Positions 1 through 7,348 of a stretch of 64,000 bases of DNA are shown here, piece after piece (the first letter of the stretch is position 1; each line of letters starts with the position of its first letter). The stretch comes from CAXXOK01 sp963666755. GTDB taxonomy: Bacteria; Bacillota; Clostridia; Christensenellales; Aristaeellaceae. The position numbers were made by a program, and so were the translations under genes. The notes beneath the pieces are model-generated. The model worked only from the letters and a program-made list of their open reading frames with translations. It had not been told where the DNA came from and did not search any database. The stretch spans positions 186,001 to 250,000 of the forward strand of contig CAXXGW010000008.1 of assembly GCA_963666755.2 (NCBI GenBank). The letters run 5' to 3'.

Positions 1-52
1 CGGTCAGGTCCAGCTTGGCCACCGTTTCATAAGGCTTCAGGTTAGCGTCCAT
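1..52 (-). CDS. 5' end of an unidentified gene (partial)
   Basis: Only the first 17 codons lie in the window. An ATG on the minus strand at 52 is preceded by a good ribosome-binding site (AAGGAAG, about 4 bases before the start) and opens a frame reading MDANLKPYETVAKLDLT that runs off the left edge. I do not recognise the protein from so short a piece. It is divergent from metZ and shares the 53-348 intergenic region with it. Confidence 0.5.
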   Translation of the reverse strand, partial: MDANLKPYETVAKLDLT

Positions 53-210
53 GATCTTCCTTTCGGGGTAAAGGACGTGCTGCATTGCAACATACCCCCG
101 CAAGCGGTCCTACCTCAAGCGCCGCCCCGCGCATTTCGCGGAACCTTCATACGAAAAGTAGGGGCTTGCCGTGCTTGACGGGCCAGACCGGGCGGCGCTA
201 TGTGTTGAGA

Positions 211-266
211 ACGTGGTGATTTGACCGACCGGCTTGCGGCCACGTTAAAAATAAGCGCTAAAGAGG
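211..266 (+). promoter_or_regulatory. SAM-II (metA-type) riboswitch aptamer
   Basis: The stretch contains the conserved SAM-II elements in order: CGTGGTGATTTG, then CGACCGGCTTGC, then GCCACGTTAAA, and finally GCTAAAG. CGTGG pairs with CCACG to form P1, and the A-rich 3' segment forms the pseudoknot. SAM-II aptamers are typical of alphaproteobacterial methionine genes, and this one lies 83 bases upstream of metZ. High S-adenosylmethionine should reduce metZ expression. A hairpin with a T-tract follows, so control is probably by transcription attenuation. Confidence 0.9.
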
Positions 267-287
267 TTCCGAGCTTGGCATGCCAGG

Positions 288-319
288 CCCCGATCCGCCC
301 CGGTCGGGGTATTTTTTTG
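288..319 (+). terminator. Intrinsic terminator between the SAM-II aptamer and metZ
   Basis: CCCCGATC (288-295) pairs with GGTCGGGG (302-309), allowing one G-T wobble, around a six-base loop. It is followed directly by TATTTTTTTG. It lies after the riboswitch and before the metZ ribosome-binding site, which is the position expected for a SAM-controlled attenuator. Confidence 0.75.
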
Positions 320-348
320 TCTGCATGCCTGCCAGGAAAGGGGCAATC

Positions 349-1542
349 ATGACTAAGAACACTCCCACCGACCGCCCGTTGCGTCTGCGTACCCGCCAGG
401 TCCGCGCCGGCCTGTCGCGCACCGGCTTTTCCGAGACCAACGAAGCCATCTTCATGAACTCGGGATACGTCTACGGCAGCGCGCAGGAGGCCGAGGAGAG
501 CTTCGACGGCACCCGCGACCGCATGGTCTATTCCCGCTTCAAGAACCCCACCGTGGCGGTGTTCGAGGAGCGTCTGGCCGCCCTGGAAGGCGCCGAGGCC
601 TGCCGCGCTACCGCCTCGGGCATGGCCGCCGTGCACGCCGCCCTGCTCTGTCAGGTGCGGGCGGGCGACCGGGTGGTGGCGCCGCGCGCCCTGTTCGGCT
701 CGTGTACCTGGATCATCGGCGAGCTGCTGCCGCGCTTCGGAATCGAGGTCGAGTTCATCGACGGCACCGACCCGGCCCAGTGGGAAGCGGCGCTATCCAA
801 GCCGACCAAAGTTGTGTTCCTGGAAACCCCCTCGAACCCGACCCTGGAAATCGTCGATCTGGCCCGCGTCGCCGAACTGACCCACAAGGCGGGCGGCCGT
901 CTGGTGGTGGACAACGTCTTCGCCACCCCGATCTTCCAGGCACCGCTGAGCCTGGGCGCCGACGTGGTGGTCTATTCCGCCACCAAGCATATCGACGGCC
1001 AGGGCCGTTGCCTGGGCGGCGCCGTGCTGGGCTCCAACGAATTCTGCAACGACGTGCTGGGGCCGTATCTGCGCCACACCGGCCCGGCGCTGTCGCCGTT
1101 CAACGCCTGGGTGCTGCTGAAGGGCCTGGAGACGCTGGACCTGCGGGTCGAGCGCCATGCCGCCAATGCGCTGAAGGTCGCCCAGTTTCTGGAAAACCAC
1201 CCGGACATCGCCCGCGTGCTGTATCCCGGCCTGGAAAGCCACCCCCAGCATGCTTTGGCGAAAAGCCAGATGTGCGGCTATGGCGGCGTGGTGGCGTTCG
1301 AGCTGAAGGGCGGCAAGGACGCCGCCTACAAGCTGATGGACGGGCTGGAGGTCATCGATATCTCGAACAATCTGGGCGATGCCAAAAGCCTGGCCTGCCA
1401 TCCCTGGACCACCACCCACCAGCGCCTGACCCCCGAGGAAAAAGCCGCCCAGGGCATCACCGAGGGCCTGCTGCGCCTGTCGGTGGGGCTGGAGGATGCC
1501 GACGACCTGATCGACGACCTGCGTTTAGCATTACAGGGCTGA
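349..1542 (+). CDS. metZ: O-succinylhomoserine sulfhydrylase
   Basis: A 397-residue PLP enzyme of the Cys/Met metabolism family that makes homocysteine from O-succinylhomoserine and sulfide in methionine synthesis, in the cytoplasm. The motif YSATKHIDGQGR carries the Schiff-base lysine (K213). SRFKNPTV and VVDNVFATP are also typical of the MetB/MetC/MetZ fold, and the IDGQGR context favours MetZ over cystathionine gamma-synthase. The reading frame is open back to 280, but the start at 349 is preferred: AGGAAAGGGG lies 6-15 bases upstream, and the frame before it runs through the attenuator hairpin. The gene stands alone behind the riboswitch and is followed by a strong hairpin terminator. Confidence 0.93.
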   Translation: MTKNTPTDRPLRLRTRQVRAGLSRTGFSETNEAIFMNSGYVYGSAQEAEESFDGTRDRMVYSRFKNPTVAVFEERLAALEGAEACRATASGMAAVHAALLCQVRAGDRVVAPRALFGSCTWIIGELLPRFGIEVEFIDGTDPAQWEAALSKPTKVVFLETPSNPTLEIVDLARVAELTHKAGGRLVVDNVFATPIFQAPLSLGADVVVYSATKHIDGQGRCLGGAVLGSNEFCNDVLGPYLRHTGPALSPFNAWVLLKGLETLDLRVERHAANALKVAQFLENHPDIARVLYPGLESHPQHALAKSQMCGYGGVVAFELKGGKDAAYKLMDGLEVIDISNNLGDAKSLACHPWTTTHQRLTPEEKAAQGITEGLLRLSVGLEDADDLIDDLRLALQG

Positions 1543-1584
1543 CCGACAGGCAGGTGGATTTCGTTTGAAAGCAGTCTAATATTC

Positions 1585-1618
1585 ACCCGGTGCGGCCCCC
1601 GCCGCACCGGGTTTCGTT
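1585..1618 (+). terminator. Intrinsic terminator after metZ
   Basis: ACCCGGTGCGGC (1585-1596) pairs perfectly with GCCGCACCGGGT (1601-1612) around CCCC and is followed by TTCGTT. It lies 43 bases after the metZ stop and upstream of apaG. Confidence 0.7.
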
Positions 1619-1664
1619 CGTGCGGCGCGCCGCACAGGGTTTCGTTTGCTCGGAAGTGCGATCC

Positions 1665-2057
1665 ATGTACAGCCAGACCACCCGCGACATCACGGTCACG
1701 GTTCAGCCGGTTTTCCTGGAAGACCAGTCGTCACCCACGGAAAATCATTACGTCTGGGCCTATCGCGTGCGGATTGAGAACAAGGGCAGCGAGACGGTGC
1801 AACTGATGCGCCGCCACTGGAAGATCACCGACGCCTTGGGCCGCATGCAGGACGTGCAGGGCGACGGCGTGGTCGGTGAACAGCCGTTTCTGGAACCGGG
1901 CGGCAGCTACGAATACACCAGCGGCACACCGCTGAGCACGCCGTCGGGCATCATGATGGGCAGCTATCAGATGGAAACCGGCGACGGCCAGACCTTCGAC
2001 GTGGGTATCCCAGCCTTTTCCCTGGACAGCCCGCACGAGGTTCACCGGCTGAACTGA
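1665..2057 (+). CDS. apaG: ApaG (Co2+/Mg2+ efflux-associated protein, DUF525)
   Basis: A 130-residue protein that matches the whole ApaG family in length and pattern. It has an all-beta, fibronectin-III-like fold, with YRVRIEN, LMRRHWKITDA, VVGEQPFLEPGG, YTSGTPL and MGSYQM as family blocks. The biochemical role is not settled. It has been linked to cobalt resistance in Salmonella and to Ap4A metabolism through its partner gene apaH in enterobacteria, and apaH is not nearby here. The frame is open from 1590, but the 1665 ATG gives the normal family length and avoids the metZ terminator. Confidence 0.9.
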   Translation: MYSQTTRDITVTVQPVFLEDQSSPTENHYVWAYRVRIENKGSETVQLMRRHWKITDALGRMQDVQGDGVVGEQPFLEPGGSYEYTSGTPLSTPSGIMMGSYQMETGDGQTFDVGIPAFSLDSPHEVHRLN

Positions 2058-2130
2058 GCGGGTTGCAAATTTCCGCCGCCATCGCCACATGCCGGAAGCG
2101 ACAGAGTGTTAACCGGGACCAGGAAGAGCC

Positions 2131-2772
2131 ATGAGCGACCAGATCACCTTGCCCGCCGAACTGCGTGACGCCGCCGCCGCACGCCGTCCCAGCCGTACCG
2201 AGGCTGAGGAAGCGGTGCGCACCTTGTTGCGTTGGACGGGCGACGACCCGGACCGCGAAGGTCTGGTCGGCACCCCCGAGCGGGTGGTCCGCGCCTATGA
2301 GGAATTCTTCGCGGGCTACGCGCAGGACCCGGTGGACATCCTGCACCGCACCTTCGAAGAAACCGACGGCTATGACGAGATGGTCGTGCTGCGCGACATC
2401 CGCCTGGAAAGCCATTGCGAGCACCACATGGTGCCGATCATCGGCAAGGCCCATGTGGCCTATCTGCCCGACCGCCGGGTGGTGGGCATTTCCAAGCTGG
2501 CGCGCGTGGTCGAGATTTTCGCCAAGCGCCTGCAAATCCAGGAAAAGCTGACCAGCCAGATCGCCAACACCATCAATGAGGTGTTGCAGCCCAAGGGCGT
2601 CGCCGTGGTCATCGAGGCCGCGCACGAATGCATGACCACCCGCGGCATCCACAAGCCGGGCGTGACCATGGTCACCAGCCGCATGCTGGGCGCCTTCCGC
2701 ACCAGCCCGGCCACCCGCCGCGAATTCATGGCGCTGATCCAGGGCAGCAACCGCGGCCTGTCCAACGCCTGA
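2131..2772 (+). CDS. folE: GTP cyclohydrolase I
   Basis: A 213-residue enzyme that converts GTP to 7,8-dihydroneopterin triphosphate, the first step of folate (and queuosine precursor) synthesis. SHCEHHMVPIIGK, with zinc ligand C96 and its histidines, and CMTTRGI are the two family signatures. LEQ/TSQIA-type and SRMLGAFR blocks close the fold. The length is normal. AGGAAGAG lies just upstream of the ATG. It follows apaG by 73 bases in the same direction and may be co-transcribed with it. Confidence 0.96.
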   Translation: MSDQITLPAELRDAAAARRPSRTEAEEAVRTLLRWTGDDPDREGLVGTPERVVRAYEEFFAGYAQDPVDILHRTFEETDGYDEMVVLRDIRLESHCEHHMVPIIGKAHVAYLPDRRVVGISKLARVVEIFAKRLQIQEKLTSQIANTINEVLQPKGVAVVIEAAHECMTTRGIHKPGVTMVTSRMLGAFRTSPATRREFMALIQGSNRGLSNA

Positions 2773-2808
2773 CTGTGGAAAACCCCGGCCAAGCCGATTA
2801 TAGTAGCG

Positions 2809-2851
2809 GGAGGTAGCCGACACCGGGTGGCACCCCAGTGTCGGCCTCTCC
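2809..2851. other. Strong hairpin flanking a candidate small ORF
   Basis: GCCGACAC (2816-2823) pairs with GTGTCGGC (2838-2845) with an inner GGGT/ACCC helix, and outer GGAGG/CCTCTCC bases can extend the stem. There is no T-tract on either side, so it is not a standard intrinsic terminator. On the minus strand it begins exactly at the stop codon of the 26-residue ORF at 2851-2931. Confidence 0.5.
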
Positions 2852-2931
2852 TAGGCTCTGGTCACCAGCAGGTGGATGCGAATCCGCCAGACACGGAACC
2901 GGAGCACCAGGAGAAACGGCATTTTGTTCAT
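2851..2931 (-). CDS. Candidate 26-residue basic/hydrophobic peptide
   Basis: A short ORF on the minus strand starts at ATG 2931 and ends with TAG at 2853-2851. It has an excellent Shine-Dalgarno sequence, AAGGAGG, 7 bases before the ATG. The peptide begins MNKMPFLLVL and continues with alternating arginine and hydrophobic residues (RFRVWRIRIH, then LLVTRA). It lies just after the radical SAM gene on the same strand and is bracketed by two stable hairpins. The layout resembles a type I toxin mRNA or a regulatory leader, but I recognise no family. Chance occurrence is possible. Confidence 0.4.
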   Translation of the reverse strand: MNKMPFLLVLRFRVWRIRIHLLVTRA

Positions 2932-2945
2932 GCCATTTCCTCCTT

Positions 2946-2976
2946 GACGGCGGACCGGCCCATCCGGCCCGCCGTC
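2946..2976. terminator. GC hairpin between the radical SAM gene and the small ORF
   Basis: GACGGCGG (2946-2953) pairs with CCGCCGTC (2969-2976), with an inner CCGG/CCGG helix. On the minus strand it sits between the radical SAM stop (2982) and the AAGGAGG of the small ORF. It may be a terminator with a poor T-run or an mRNA 5' structure that controls access to the Shine-Dalgarno. Confidence 0.4.
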
Positions 2977-2981
2977 GTCAT

Positions 2982-3833
2982 TTATACGGGATGATGTCCC
3001 ATGGACACAGCCATTGCATGCACCGCCGCCACCTCGTCCGCCAAGGGACGGCGGTTCAGTTTGGGGGCTCGGCAGGCGCGGTGCTGCGGCTGGTAATCCT
3101 CAAGAATCTGCACAGCACTCACCGGCGGCAGGCAGGCAAACACCGCCGCGCTGCCCGCCAGATCGTTGGGCAGCACCAGATGCCGCACCAGCAGGCCGCC
3201 CACCGCCCGCCCGGCGGCGTCGCGGCGCAGCGGTCCCACCTGACGATGCATCTCGGCCACCGCCGCCGCCGCCACCCGGGGATAATCGGCGACGCCCAGG
3301 CACAGACGGGCCGCATCGGCACCGCCGTGTTTGACATCGGCCACGTACAGGTCCACCACCCCATCCAGCAACACCAAGGTGTCCAGGCTGTCATAGGTTC
3401 CGGTGGCCCAGGCCAGCGGCAGGGTGAAGCCCGCCACCGCCGCCCGTGCCACTCCGTCCAGTATTTGCGCCGGAACATGGCTGGGGCTGGACAGCATCAC
3501 CATGCGCGCGCCCGCCTGCTGCTGGCGGCATAACAGGGCGGCCACGTCCATCTCTTCGCCCGCGCCGCCCCAACTGGCGGCGGCGGTGGAGCAGGCCAGA
3601 CAGCGCAGATTGCAGCCGGAAAACAGAATGTCGGCGGCCCCCGCCAGCAATCCCGCGCCTGCCGTCACCGATGCGACGCGGGCAACGGCGCCGGTCTGGC
3701 AGGTGGCACGGCGGATGCCCTGGGTGCGGTTGGCACCGCAACGCCGCGCGCACAACGTGCACGCGGCAAGGCGGGCCAAGGCTTGGTCGGCGCGGTCCCG
3801 CAACGCGGCATGATCGTGGGTCAAAGCGGCCAT
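2982..3833 (-). CDS. PflX-like radical SAM protein (pyruvate formate-lyase activase homologue)
   Basis: A radical SAM protein of the COG1313/PflX type. FSGCNLRCLAC carries the CxxxCxxC cluster that binds the SAM-cleaving [4Fe-4S]. An N-terminal Cys motif (CTLCARRCG, then a Cys about 14 residues on) is typical of this subfamily. The true substrate of PflX proteins is unknown, and no glycyl-radical enzyme is nearby. The start is uncertain. The frame is open to 3902 (306 residues), only 8 bases from the divergent trkH start. The ATG at 3833 (283 residues) leaves promoter room and keeps all motifs. Neither has a strong ribosome-binding site. Confidence 0.75.
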   Translation of the reverse strand: MAALTHDHAALRDRADQALARLAACTLCARRCGANRTQGIRRATCQTGAVARVASVTAGAGLLAGAADILFSGCNLRCLACSTAAASWGGAGEEMDVAALLCRQQQAGARMVMLSSPSHVPAQILDGVARAAVAGFTLPLAWATGTYDSLDTLVLLDGVVDLYVADVKHGGADAARLCLGVADYPRVAAAAVAEMHRQVGPLRRDAAGRAVGGLLVRHLVLPNDLAGSAAVFACLPPVSAVQILEDYQPQHRACRAPKLNRRPLADEVAAVHAMAVSMGHHPV

Positions 3834-3910
3834 AGCCCATGATAGCCGGGGCACGAAGTGCTGGACAGCCCGACCGAAGCGGGCCAATAGTCCTTTCCTC
3901 ATCCGGGGGT

Positions 3911-5368
3911 ATGGAACGCGTGATCGACTTCAAGCCGGTCGTCTTCGTCAACGGCATCCTGCTGATCATCCTGGCCGCCGCCATGGGCGTGCCGGCGCTG
4001 GCTGATGCCGTCTCGGGCGATTCCGACTGGCGGGTATTCGTGGTGTCGGCGCTGATCAGCCTGTTCGCGGGCGGAATCATGGCGTTGGGCGCCCGCCCGG
4101 CGGAACACACGCAACTGACCACCCGCCAGGCGTTCCTGCTGACCGCCTCGGTGTGGTATCTGCTGTCGGCCTTTGCCGCGCTGCCCTTTGCCCTGTCGTC
4201 CTTCGACCTGTCGCCCGCCGACGCCTTTTTCGAGGCGGCCAGCGGCTTCACCACCACCGGCTCGACGGTGATCACCGGCCTGGACAGCGCGCCCAAGGGC
4301 ATCCTGCTGTGGCGCGGCCTGCTCAACTGGCTGGGCGGCGTCGGTATCATCGTCATGGCGGTGGCGATCATGCCGATCCTGCGCATCGGCGGCATGCAGC
4401 TGTTCAAGATGGAAAGCTCGGACAAGAGCGACAAGGTCAAGCCGCGCGTCGCCCAGGTGTCGGGCTCGATCCTGCTGGTCTATCTGACCTTCACCATCGC
4501 CGCCGCCCTGGGCCTGTGGCTGAGCGGCATGACGCCGTTCGAGGCGGTGTGCCATGCCTTTGCCGCGCTGGGCACCGGCGGCTTTTCCACCTCGGACCAG
4601 TCGCTGGCCAAATGGGGGCCGCTGACCCAATGGGTCACCATCGCCGCCATGCTGGCGGGCGGCATGCCCTTCACCCTGTTCGTCAGCCCATGGAAGCACC
4701 GCCGCTGGCCGTTCCTGCAGGACAGCCAGATCCGCTGGTTCCTGAATTTCGTCGCCTTCTTCGCCCTGCTGCTGGCGTTCTGGCAATGGGCGGTCAACGA
4801 CATGGAGCCGGGCGACGCCCTGACCCACGCCACCTTCAACGTGGTCAGCGTGGTGACCACCACCGGCTTCGCCTCGACCGATTACAACGCCTGGGGCGGC
4901 TTTGCCCAATGCGTGTTCTTCATCCTGCTGTTCATCGGCGGCTGCACCGGCTCGACGGCAGGCGGGGTCAAGATTTTCCGCTGGGAAGTGCTGTTCAAGC
5001 TGGCGGGCGTGCATCTGAAGCGGCTGTTGCACCCGCGCGGCATCTTCGTGGTGGATTTCAACCGCCGCCCGCTGGCGCAAAGCATCCTGGATTCGGTGCT
5101 GGGCTTCGTCGCCGTGTTCTTCCTGACCTTTGCGCTGTTCGCCCTGGCGCTGACGGTCACCGGCATGGACCTGATCAGTGCCATCACCGGCTCGGCTCAG
5201 GCGCTGTCCAATGTCGGCCCCGGCCTGGGGCCGGTGATCGGACCGGCGGGAAACTTCAAATCCATCCCCGACACGGCCAAGTGGATCATGGCATTCGAGA
5301 TGATCCTGGGCCGTCTGGAACTGTTCACGGTGATCGTGCTGTTCACCCGGTCGTTCTGGCGGGAGTAG
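3911..5368 (+). CDS. TrkH-family potassium uptake protein (first copy)
   Basis: A 485-residue inner-membrane protein with four pore repeats. The selectivity-filter loops are TTTGSTV, GTGGFST, TTTGFAS and CTGSTAGG, each with its filter glycine, as in TrkH/KtrB K+ transporters. It has about 10 hydrophobic membrane segments. The frame extends to 3839, but MERVIDFKP at 3911, after GGGGGT, matches the usual N-terminus. The stop is 4 bases before a second trkH, so the two are surely co-transcribed. The regulatory partner TrkA is not in this part of the window. Confidence 0.9.
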   Translation: MERVIDFKPVVFVNGILLIILAAAMGVPALADAVSGDSDWRVFVVSALISLFAGGIMALGARPAEHTQLTTRQAFLLTASVWYLLSAFAALPFALSSFDLSPADAFFEAASGFTTTGSTVITGLDSAPKGILLWRGLLNWLGGVGIIVMAVAIMPILRIGGMQLFKMESSDKSDKVKPRVAQVSGSILLVYLTFTIAAALGLWLSGMTPFEAVCHAFAALGTGGFSTSDQSLAKWGPLTQWVTIAAMLAGGMPFTLFVSPWKHRRWPFLQDSQIRWFLNFVAFFALLLAFWQWAVNDMEPGDALTHATFNVVSVVTTTGFASTDYNAWGGFAQCVFFILLFIGGCTGSTAGGVKIFRWEVLFKLAGVHLKRLLHPRGIFVVDFNRRPLAQSILDSVLGFVAVFFLTFALFALALTVTGMDLISAITGSAQALSNVGPGLGPVIGPAGNFKSIPDTAKWIMAFEMILGRLELFTVIVLFTRSFWRE

Positions 5369-5372
5369 CGGC

Positions 5373-6812
5373 ATGATCGACCTTCGCCCCGTCCTGCAGA
5401 TCGTCGGCCTGATCCTGTGCCTGCTGGCCGCGTCCATGACCGCGCCCGCCGCCATCGACCTGCTGGCCGGGAACGAGGAATGGCAGGCCTTCATGCTGTC
5501 GGCCCTGATCACCGCCGTTACGGGCGGTGGGTTGTGGCTGGGCATGCGGACCGATTTCCACGGCCTGAGCGTGCGCCAGACCTATCTGGCCGCCGCGCTG
5601 GGCTGGATCGCCCCCTGCCTGTTCGCCGCCCTGCCGCTGGCGCTGAGCGAGGCGCGGCTGGGATTGGCCGACGCGGTGTTCGAGGCGACCAGCGGCCTGA
5701 CCTCCACCGGCTCCACGGTCATCAGCGGCCTGGAGCGGCTGCCGCCCGGCCTGTTGCTGTGGCGGGCGCAACTGAACTGGATGGGGGCCATCGGCATCAT
5801 GGTCATGGCGGTGGCGGTGCTGCCGGTGCTGAACATCGGCGGCATGCAGATTTTCCGCATCCAGGGCGGTGACAGCGGCCTGCGCCGGTCGTTGCGGGTC
5901 GGCGCCACCATCCTGAAAGTCTATGCGGGACTGACGGTGGCCCTGGCGGTGGCGTTGTGGGCAGCGGGCATGCCGCGCTTCGACGCGGTGGTACACGCCA
6001 TGAGCACCATTTCCACCGGCGGCTTCGGCACCACCGATGCCTCGTTGGGCAGCTTCAACAGCCCGACCATCGATTTGATCGCCTGTATCGGCATGGTGCT
6101 GGGCGGCATCCCCTATCTGCTGTTCCCGCAACTGGCGCGCGGCCGCTGGCGCACCATCCTGCGCGACCAGCAGGTGCGCTGGTATCTGGGCCTGATGGCG
6201 TCGGGGTCGCTGGCGGTGGTGCTGTGGCTGATGATCGAACGCGGCTTCACCCCGCTGGGGGCGCTGCGCCATGGCACCTTCACCGTGGTATCGGTGATGA
6301 CCGGCACCGGTCTGGTGACCATCGATTACAGCGACTGGCTGGGCCTGCCCGCCGCCATCCTGTTCTTCCTGACCTTCGTCGGCGGCTGCGCCGGGTCGGC
6401 CACGGCGGGCATCAAGGTGTTCCGCCTGAACCTGCTGTTCGCCAACGCCCGCGTTCAGTTGCACCAGTTGCTGCGCCCGCACGGCGTCGAGATTCCCACC
6501 TTCAACGGCAAGCCGGTGTCGGACGAAATCCTGCAATCGGCCATGGGCTTTCTGTTCGTCTACGTGCTGGGCTTCGCGGTGCTGTCCATGCTGCTGGGCT
6601 TCCTGGGCGTGGACTTCCTGACCGCCATCTCGGGCGCGGCGGCGGCCATCTCCAATCTGGGGCCGGGCCTGGGCGAGATCATCGGCCCCGGCTCGACCTT
6701 CGCCGCCCTGCCGGACCTCGCCAAGCTGCTGCTGGCGGGCGGCATGCTGTTCGGCCGCCTGGAGATGTTCATCCTGCTGGTGCTGTTCGTGCCGAACTTC
6801 TGGAAAGAATAA
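5373..6812 (+). CDS. TrkH-family potassium uptake protein (second, diverged copy)
   Basis: A 479-residue paralogue directly following the first trkH and starting at ATG 5373. Filter loops are TSTGSTV, STGGFGT, TGTGLVT and CAGSATAG. All four glycines remain, but the third loop differs from the first copy (TGTGL against TTTGF). Overall similarity to its neighbour is clear but moderate, which points to an old duplication and not a recent one. The pair may form channels of different affinity or a heteromer (inference). It ends 3 bases before the convergent lipoprotein gene, with no obvious terminator between. Confidence 0.88.
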   Translation: MIDLRPVLQIVGLILCLLAASMTAPAAIDLLAGNEEWQAFMLSALITAVTGGGLWLGMRTDFHGLSVRQTYLAAALGWIAPCLFAALPLALSEARLGLADAVFEATSGLTSTGSTVISGLERLPPGLLLWRAQLNWMGAIGIMVMAVAVLPVLNIGGMQIFRIQGGDSGLRRSLRVGATILKVYAGLTVALAVALWAAGMPRFDAVVHAMSTISTGGFGTTDASLGSFNSPTIDLIACIGMVLGGIPYLLFPQLARGRWRTILRDQQVRWYLGLMASGSLAVVLWLMIERGFTPLGALRHGTFTVVSVMTGTGLVTIDYSDWLGLPAAILFFLTFVGGCAGSATAGIKVFRLNLLFANARVQLHQLLRPHGVEIPTFNGKPVSDEILQSAMGFLFVYVLGFAVLSMLLGFLGVDFLTAISGAAAAISNLGPGLGEIIGPGSTFAALPDLAKLLLAGGMLFGRLEMFILLVLFVPNFWKE

Positions 6813-6815
6813 GGT

Positions 6816-7292
6816 TTAGTCCCGCTGTTCGGGACGGTACTCGGTGACTTCCCAGGTCCCGTCTTTGGCTTGGCAGGCGGTGACGTCGCGGTTGACGTGC
6901 TGGTCGCCGAAGCTGGCATCCTGCTTGAGCGGGCGACAATTGCGGCCCGAGCGATCGGCGTAGGCGTTACCCGCCGCGACCACCGAACCCTTGTTGCCCC
7001 GATCCGTGGACCACGACACCGGCTTGCCGTCCTCGGCCACGGCGATGGTGGCGCGGGCGTGCTTTTCCTCGGCGGCGGCATCCATATAGGTCCCGGCGGC
7101 ATAGCCGACCACGGCACCGCCCAGCGCGCCGACCCAGGTGCCCTGGGTGGCGGTGGCGGCCACGGCGCGACCGATGCCTGCGCCCAGCGCGGCGCCCCCG
7201 GCGGTGCCGTAAATCTGACTGTCGCTGGGGCTGGACGAGCACCCGGCCAAAGCCACCGCGACGGCCACAACGGCCACACCCTTGCGCACCAT
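6816..7292 (-). CDS. Lipoprotein with glycine-zipper domain
   Basis: A 158-residue secreted lipoprotein. The start at 7292 (MVRKGVAVVAVAVALAGC) gives a short positively charged n-region, a hydrophobic core and a lipobox LAGC, and AGGAGGGGG lies just upstream. Residues about 30-75 form a glycine-zipper (GTAGGAALGAGIG, GALGGAVVGYAAG) as in 17-kDa-antigen/SlyB-like outer-membrane lipoproteins. The C-terminal half has two cysteines (NCRPL, TACQA). The specific role is unknown; this class usually sits in the outer membrane. Confidence 0.8.
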   Translation of the reverse strand: MVRKGVAVVAVAVALAGCSSSPSDSQIYGTAGGAALGAGIGRAVAATATQGTWVGALGGAVVGYAAGTYMDAAAEEKHARATIAVAEDGKPVSWSTDRGNKGSVVAAGNAYADRSGRNCRPLKQDASFGDQHVNRDVTACQAKDGTWEVTEYRPEQRD

Positions 7293-7348
7293 ATTCCCCC
7301 TCCTCGCGAAACAACCGCAGGGGATCATATCGCAAGCGACGGGACGCG

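Noticed and set aside
2838..3533. Plus-strand ORF overlapping the radical SAM gene
   Set aside because: It runs antisense to the radical SAM motifs and through the hairpins, with no ribosome-binding site.
3899..5545. Minus-strand ORF of 548 codons opposite trkH
   Set aside because: It is a shadow of the trkH codons, rich in Gln, His and Arg, with no recognisable domain.
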